Origin: Chlamydiota bacterium
GTDB taxonomy: Bacteria; Chlamydiota; Chlamydiia; Chlamydiales; Criblamydiaceae
Assembly: GCA_021772365.1 (NCBI GenBank)
Contig: JAJFMC010000181.1
Span: forward strand, 1 to 10,532
DNA: 10,532 nucleotides
Direction: 5' to 3'
Part shown: one piece after another, positions 5,908-10,532 of the stretch
Numbering within the stretch: the first letter of the stretch is position 1
Layout of the letters: every line of letters begins with the position of its first letter
Program-made: the position numbers and the translations under genes
The notes under the pieces: model-generated
Told to the model about the DNA's origin: nothing
The model's input: the letters and a program-made list of their open reading frames with translations, nothing else
Database searches by the model: none

Positions 5908-8900
5908 CTACGTTTTTTTACTGCTGCGCCCACGTTCTTGTTTAAGGGAATAGACAGGTTTTTGGATGTTACCTTTGACAGAAACAATAAACAACTCCGC
6001 TAGCTTAAATAGCAGGTTGTATTGTTTCATACGAATACTCACATTGAGGTTACCGTCGAAATCAACATAGGAAGAGGAGGGGCCACCTGCCAGATAAAAT
6101 TTCGAGCCCTTTGATTCACTGTAAATATCTTTGAACTTTGTGAGGTAGGCTCTACCGTCGCTAATATCGAAAAAAACCGTTCCTATGACAGGTGTCAACA
6201 CCGTAGGATTAAGCCCTAGTCTCATAATGATTTCATGAGGTAACGCCAAAATAGTATGGTGTAGATTTGTTTTCGGGGGGTTGGAGAATTTGAGGGCACC
6301 TTTACCTAGCCAAGTGGTGCTATCGTCCAATCTTCCTCTTAATGAAGAAACATCTATTGAATTGATAACAAGCGTTTTTGTGGGATCAACTTGTTGTGGT
6401 TTATCAATTTCTTGAAGGAGCGAGGGGCGCATTTTATTGACATATAGTTTCGAAACATTCATCCACCAATACCCTTCAGGCATAGCTGTCAAGGACACTT
6501 CCGGTATTGTTATCTTTCCCGATAAATCCTGAATATTCATATCTGTTACACGGACAAGGTCGGTTTTATAATCAATTTCTGCATTCCACTGATCCAAGAG
6601 GTACCCTTTGAAGGCAAAATCATGAGATTGTATACTCCCAATCATTTTGTGTGAAAACTCCGATTCTTTACTGATGGCAATTTTCCCATCGAACAGAATA
6701 TCTCCTCCGATTTTTTGCTTGATGCAGTTGTCCATAACATCATCAGTACAGAAAAGGAGGGCCTTTGGAATAGAAAATTTCGCTGTTCCTAGAAGGTAGG
6801 TGTAATAGACGTCAGGTGAATACTGCCAATCCCTTTCTAAATCAAGTTGAATACCCCCTATAGCACCTTTTGCCTCATGAATATAGAACCCATATACAGG
6901 ATGTTTTTCCCATTTGATAACAAGAGACTTTTTTTCTTTCGGATCTTCATCTTTGAGGATGATTTCTCCGGTATTTTTTTCATTATCCGATTGGATGAAA
7001 TTCAACCAAAACTTTTTTTGTCTGAAGTGATAAAGGGTTTCAATAGAAAGTTGTTTTGAATTTACCATTAGGGAGAAGTCTTTTATTTCATGATCATCAC
7101 CAGCAAAATGGTAGGTACCATCATCCATAGTCATCTCTAGAGAGAAGTTATCATTTCCATCGATGTGGACGTTGATTGTTGGGTCAACAAAACCGCTTGA
7201 TTTAATGTTACTAATGATATTTAACGTTTGTTCAGAAAATTTATCAGGATAGATTCGATCCAATTCATCGGTAAGCCAATGTAGGCTTCTTTGTGGAATA
7301 TGAAGCCGCACCCCTTCATAATCCTGAGTATCGCTGTGGAGCCCCAAAGCAATTTTTTCTATTTGTAAGCCTATGGCAAGGTCTCCTTCAAAAGAAGGTA
7401 GAATTTCTGTAGCGATGTTTCGAATGTTCAGCCCTCTTTCAGAAATGAGGTGTACTGATAAGTCGCTGGCATCAGTAAATGAGACGCCTCTCATTTGAAT
7501 GTCATGTGCATTCATACTGAAAAACCCATCATAAGTATAGTTTTGTGTATGCTTTTCAAGACGCAATTCCCCAGTACCTTTCAGCTTCCCGTAAGGAATA
7601 TTTTTCTCAACAAAATCCTCGAACAGAGACCATTCATTCAGGTGTTCAAGGCTAATTTCTAACAGGTTAACTTTAGCATTAAGAATATTAGCGCCGTCAA
7701 GATACTCCCCTTCCATGCCTACTACAATAGATTTTCCACTCTCTAGTCCCAAAAAATTAATCTTCCAACGATCTGCCTGTCGATCTAATTCCGCCGCAAT
7801 GGAAAGGTCATCAATTTTCAGTTGGTCAATAGCCCAAATCGTATCCTTTAATCGACCGTTAAGAAGAAGTTCGTTGTAGGCATATGCCCCCATTTCTACA
7901 TCTCTAGCAATAACGTCGAAAATAAACTCATCTGTATCGTTTTCATATTTCATAGATAAAGAGAACTCGCCTTTTGCCTTTTCCAATCGATTTGTCTGTG
8001 TAAACAATTCTTCAGGAAAGAAAAACAATCCGGAACGACTTGTCCGCTTGATGTCACCATAAAGAGTTGCTAGTTGCAGTTCCAGATCCAACTCGAACTC
8101 TTCAATATCTTTCCAGTCACGTAGAGTCAATACGAAATTCGATGGGTATACATCACCAAAATGTGAAAGTTGTTTGTCCAATTCAAAAGATACCCACTGG
8201 TGAGTACCATCAGCCTGTTTCCTTCCTGTAGTCTTACCGACAATTCTAGTAATATCGCGCTTTTTGTCCCCTACCCACAAATCAAAAGTCCCAATATTAT
8301 TTGAAAATTCTGTAAAAGCAATCTGATCACCCGAGAAAAGATATTCATCGACATTCCCTGGTTTTCCAACAAGTAAGGTCCCTTGGATATTATCTAGCAG
8401 AAATGTATTTTTTTGCTGATCATAGTCAATATTCATTCCCAACTCACGAAGCGACAGGTCGAGTGGTGAAAAAGGCATCACACCATCACTCAATACAGCT
8501 TCCACACGTGTGTTAACAGTCGTCCCTTCTGGGCGAACAACAAACGAGAGGTATCCTCCTTCCCTACGAAACATCATATCCCCCTCTAAAGGGAAGTGAG
8601 TGAACATCGGTGGTTTGTCGAAATGAGAAAAGAGAGATTGCACCTGGGACACTTTACCACTCATGGTATGGACTATGATTTCGACATCAAAGGCACCTTT
8701 TGTGGGAGGACTGATATCAACATTAACGTCTCCTCCAAAGAATATTCCTAAACAGAAGCATTCTATATCAGTGGCGTGGATTTGCTTCCCTTCTAGCTTC
8801 ATGACTGTATCGACTTCGTTAAACAATAGCCCCGTATTTTTGTCTAGGTAGGTTCCATGTTTGATCGGTATTTTTCCAAAATGGAGCCCACCAGGAAATT

Positions 8901-10532
8901 CCACATGATGGACAGCAAGGGTCTTATCTTCAAGAGCCTGATCGATAGACTCGATTTCTATTCTAAAATCATCACTGTCCAATACGACATCACGAGCCGT
9001 ATAACTTAGTGACAATCCCGTATGATCAAAAGCGCCATGAAAATTTCCAAGTCCCGTTAACAGTAGAGGATGTTCATCTTCATCATTTTCATCATCTGAT
9101 TGAAAGGCAAAAGGTCCAACATACTTTTCTAGAGGCATTTCTTCAGCATATAACCATCCGTTTCTAATAACGATCCCGGATACTCCCCTCTCCTTTTTCT
9201 GCCAGTGCTGGTTTACGGCTAAAATGGGGGAAGCAAGTGCAGGCATTATATGGCTAACAGCCTGATCACTAAGCTGACGCCAACGAAGAGTATCCTGATC
9301 AATTAAGCGGCGACGCTGCCAAAAGTGGTGATTCAACCTTTCGGCATCAAATCCAAAGGCAATATCTTCTTGGTTGTCATGTTCATTATCTCTAACTTCA
9401 ATAATCCCTTCTGCATGGAATCCATTTTCCAGTTTCTGTAGGTTCGCGTTGAAAATCACTTGGTCATTTGCAAATTTATCTAACACCCCTTTTTGCAAAT
9501 GCCTTGGCATCAAAGGAGTCAATCCCATAGGGTCTCCTGAGAATTTCACTTTCATAATGTCACATGGTGACAACCAATCAACTTCTATCGTGCCTTGCAA
9601 TCCAGCGAATGAGCCATGAACAGTAGATCTCTGTATCGTACCGTCACGGAATGCAATTTTAGTATTGATATCTGACAACTTCCATAATTCTTTGTCAGTA
9701 CCTACAAACCGCAATGTACCATTTTCGATTCTAAAATCGGTATTCAAGCTTTTCGAGAAATCGACATCAGAAAAGTCTACACTCCCTTTACCAGCAACTT
9801 TATCAACACGACCAAATACTTCATAAGGATAATGATCAAAAACGAGATCACGCATTTCTAGGTGATTGATTTTTAAATTATGGAGGCTAGACCCCATGAA
9901 ATAAACAATTCCTTCGCCATCTAAAACTCCATCATAGAGATAGTACTCGGACCATTTATTCGATGCTCGAGTAACAGCTTCTTGAATAAACTGAATCTCT
10001 CGATATCCGAAATTGTGCAAAGAAACCTCGGCGCTATTCCACATATCGTTGATCTGCTTCATTCCGATTTCTATCAGTGCATTATTTTCATCTTGATGTA
10101 TCGTCTCTAAGGAAAGATTGAGAAATGTCTGAACATCGTCGAATAACTTAACTGCTCCCCGTAATTGGAATCCGAAATTTGTATCGTAATACAAGCAATC
10201 ACCCACAAGCTTCATTTTCGCATTGCCATGCTTTTCAATACGAACACCTCCGGAAATATTTTTCATTTCCCAAGCAGGGTACTTATCTTGCATAAAAGCT
10301 AAAGAGCATTCTCCACCCACAGATAAAGTTCCCAATGTGCGTTTATCAGAAGAATCCTTACCGAAAAATTCTAAAGCCACACTTCCCAACTGTGCACGGA
10401 AATGATGGTCTGGATTGATCAATATCAAATCACGTAGGGAAGCCCCTCCTTTAGCTTTTAATCTTTTGCCATGCTTGCGACTAATCACAATATCCCCATC
10501 GGCAAACCCCTGAGCGACAACCCAATGCTTTA
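5908..10532 (-). CDS. Very large AsmA/YhdP-like envelope protein, N-terminus beyond window edge
   Basis: At least 1,540 codons without a stop. The frame stays open to the right edge upstream of the GTG at 10488 (reading VVAQGFADGDI), so that GTG is not the start. The sequence is a long series of short amphipathic beta-strand units rich in DG, GN and alternating hydrophobic/polar residues, with no membrane helix in the visible part. This is the pattern of AsmA-like proteins such as YhdP and TamB, which form long hydrophobic grooves carrying phospholipid across the periplasm. The last ~110 residues (GTVFFDISDGRAYLTKF, then SYVDFDGNLNVSIRM and GNIQKPVYSLK) resemble the AsmA-like C-terminal region. 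It ends in a basic tail (RGRSSKKT). The membrane anchor expected at the N-terminus is outside. Two cysteines seven residues apart (6724-6750) could form a periplasmic disulfide, and an acidic run DDENDEDEH lies near 9070-9100. The exact subfamily is not recognised. E. coli YhdP and TamB have about 1,260 residues, so this one is longer. Confidence 0.75.
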   Translation of the reverse strand, partial: KHWVVAQGFADGDIVISRKHGKRLKAKGGASLRDLILINPDHHFRAQLGSVALEFFGKDSSDKRTLGTLSVGGECSLAFMQDKYPAWEMKNISGGVRIEKHGNAKMKLVGDCLYYDTNFGFQLRGAVKLFDDVQTFLNLSLETIHQDENNALIEIGMKQINDMWNSAEVSLHNFGYREIQFIQEAVTRASNKWSEYYLYDGVLDGEGIVYFMGSSLHNLKINHLEMRDLVFDHYPYEVFGRVDKVAGKGSVDFSDVDFSKSLNTDFRIENGTLRFVGTDKELWKLSDINTKIAFRDGTIQRSTVHGSFAGLQGTIEVDWLSPCDIMKVKFSGDPMGLTPLMPRHLQKGVLDKFANDQVIFNANLQKLENGFHAEGIIEVRDNEHDNQEDIAFGFDAERLNHHFWQRRRLIDQDTLRWRQLSDQAVSHIMPALASPILAVNQHWQKKERGVSGIVIRNGWLYAEEMPLEKYVGPFAFQSDDENDEDEHPLLLTGLGNFHGAFDHTGLSLSYTARDVVLDSDDFRIEIESIDQALEDKTLAVHHVEFPGGLHFGKIPIKHGTYLDKNTGLLFNEVDTVMKLEGKQIHATDIECFCLGIFFGGDVNVDISPPTKGAFDVEIIVHTMSGKVSQVQSLFSHFDKPPMFTHFPLEGDMMFRREGGYLSFVVRPEGTTVNTRVEAVLSDGVMPFSPLDLSLRELGMNIDYDQQKNTFLLDNIQGTLLVGKPGNVDEYLFSGDQIAFTEFSNNIGTFDLWVGDKKRDITRIVGKTTGRKQADGTHQWVSFELDKQLSHFGDVYPSNFVLTLRDWKDIEEFELDLELQLATLYGDIKRTSRSGLFFFPEELFTQTNRLEKAKGEFSLSMKYENDTDEFIFDVIARDVEMGAYAYNELLLNGRLKDTIWAIDQLKIDDLSIAAELDRQADRWKINFLGLESGKSIVVGMEGEYLDGANILNAKVNLLEISLEHLNEWSLFEDFVEKNIPYGKLKGTGELRLEKHTQNYTYDGFFSMNAHDIQMRGVSFTDASDLSVHLISERGLNIRNIATEILPSFEGDLAIGLQIEKIALGLHSDTQDYEGVRLHIPQRSLHWLTDELDRIYPDKFSEQTLNIISNIKSSGFVDPTINVHIDGNDNFSLEMTMDDGTYHFAGDDHEIKDFSLMVNSKQLSIETLYHFRQKKFWLNFIQSDNEKNTGEIILKDEDPKEKKSLVIKWEKHPVYGFYIHEAKGAIGGIQLDLERDWQYSPDVYYTYLLGTAKFSIPKALLFCTDDVMDNCIKQKIGGDILFDGKIAISKESEFSHKMIGSIQSHDFAFKGYLLDQWNAEIDYKTDLVRVTDMNIQDLSGKITIPEVSLTAMPEGYWWMNVSKLYVNKMRPSLLQEIDKPQQVDPTKTLVINSIDVSSLRGRLDDSTTWLGKGALKFSNPPKTNLHHTILALPHEIIMRLGLNPTVLTPVIGTVFFDISDGRAYLTKFKDIYSESKGSKFYLAGGPSSSYVDFDGNLNVSIRMKQYNLLFKLAELFIVSVKGNIQKPVYSLKQERGRSSKKT

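Noticed and set aside
5901..5918. ACGTA-TAC-TACGT palindrome followed by a T run, resembling a plus-strand terminator
   Set aside because: The stem is only 5 weak base pairs, it overlaps the end of the minus-strand AsmA-like gene, and no plus-strand gene ends nearby.
6847..10405. Plus-strand open frames of 60-81 codons opposite the AsmA-like gene
   Set aside because: They are short and scattered, and resemble no known protein. Long AT-moderate genes commonly give such shadows.
10486..10488. GTG at 10488 as the start of the AsmA-like gene
   Set aside because: The frame continues open to the right edge with AsmA-like sequence and no stop, and no ribosome binding site precedes this GTG.

Overview
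The window is ordinary-density bacterial chromosome with moderately AT-rich composition. It comes from a Gram-negative organism, because the largest gene encodes an AsmA/YhdP-like envelope protein. RimK is extremely close to the Escherichia coli protein. The MscS-like channel resembles forms I associate with alphaproteobacteria, and the giant AsmA-like protein and bacterial SLC12-type transporter also occur in environmental Chlamydiae. I cannot place the organism more precisely from sequence alone. There is no tRNA, rRNA, CRISPR array, insertion sequence or phage gene.

Layout, left to right. (1) Bases 1-861, plus strand: the 3' part of an MscS-type mechanosensitive channel, open to the left edge. 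(2) Bases 865-3283, minus strand: a tight three-gene unit transcribed rimK, then an AstE/AspA-type zinc deacylase, then a RimB-type retropepsin-like (Zn_protease family) gene. The intervals are 4 bp and 0 bp. The unit converges on the channel gene with only 3 bp between stop codons. (3) Bases 3284-3509: an AT-rich intergenic region with a candidate promoter and several inverted repeats upstream of rimK. (4) Bases 3510-5771, minus: a full-length cation-chloride cotransporter (SLC12/CCC family) with its C-terminal cytoplasmic domain. (5) Bases 5772-5907: a short intergenic region with a candidate extended -10 promoter. (6) Bases 5908 to the right edge, minus: more than 1,500 codons of an AsmA/YhdP-like protein whose N-terminus lies outside the window.

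How the genes may work together (inference). RimK adds glutamates to the C-terminus of ribosomal protein S6, and the two downstream genes are hydrolase families known to travel with rimK. They could trim, remove or otherwise oppose that modification. An ion-coupled Na/K/Cl-type transporter and an MscS-like release channel on either side suggest a neighbourhood concerned with ionic and osmotic state, but the two flanking genes have their own transcription units and a functional link is unproven. The AsmA-like gene is probably independent and acts in lipid transport between the inner and outer membranes.
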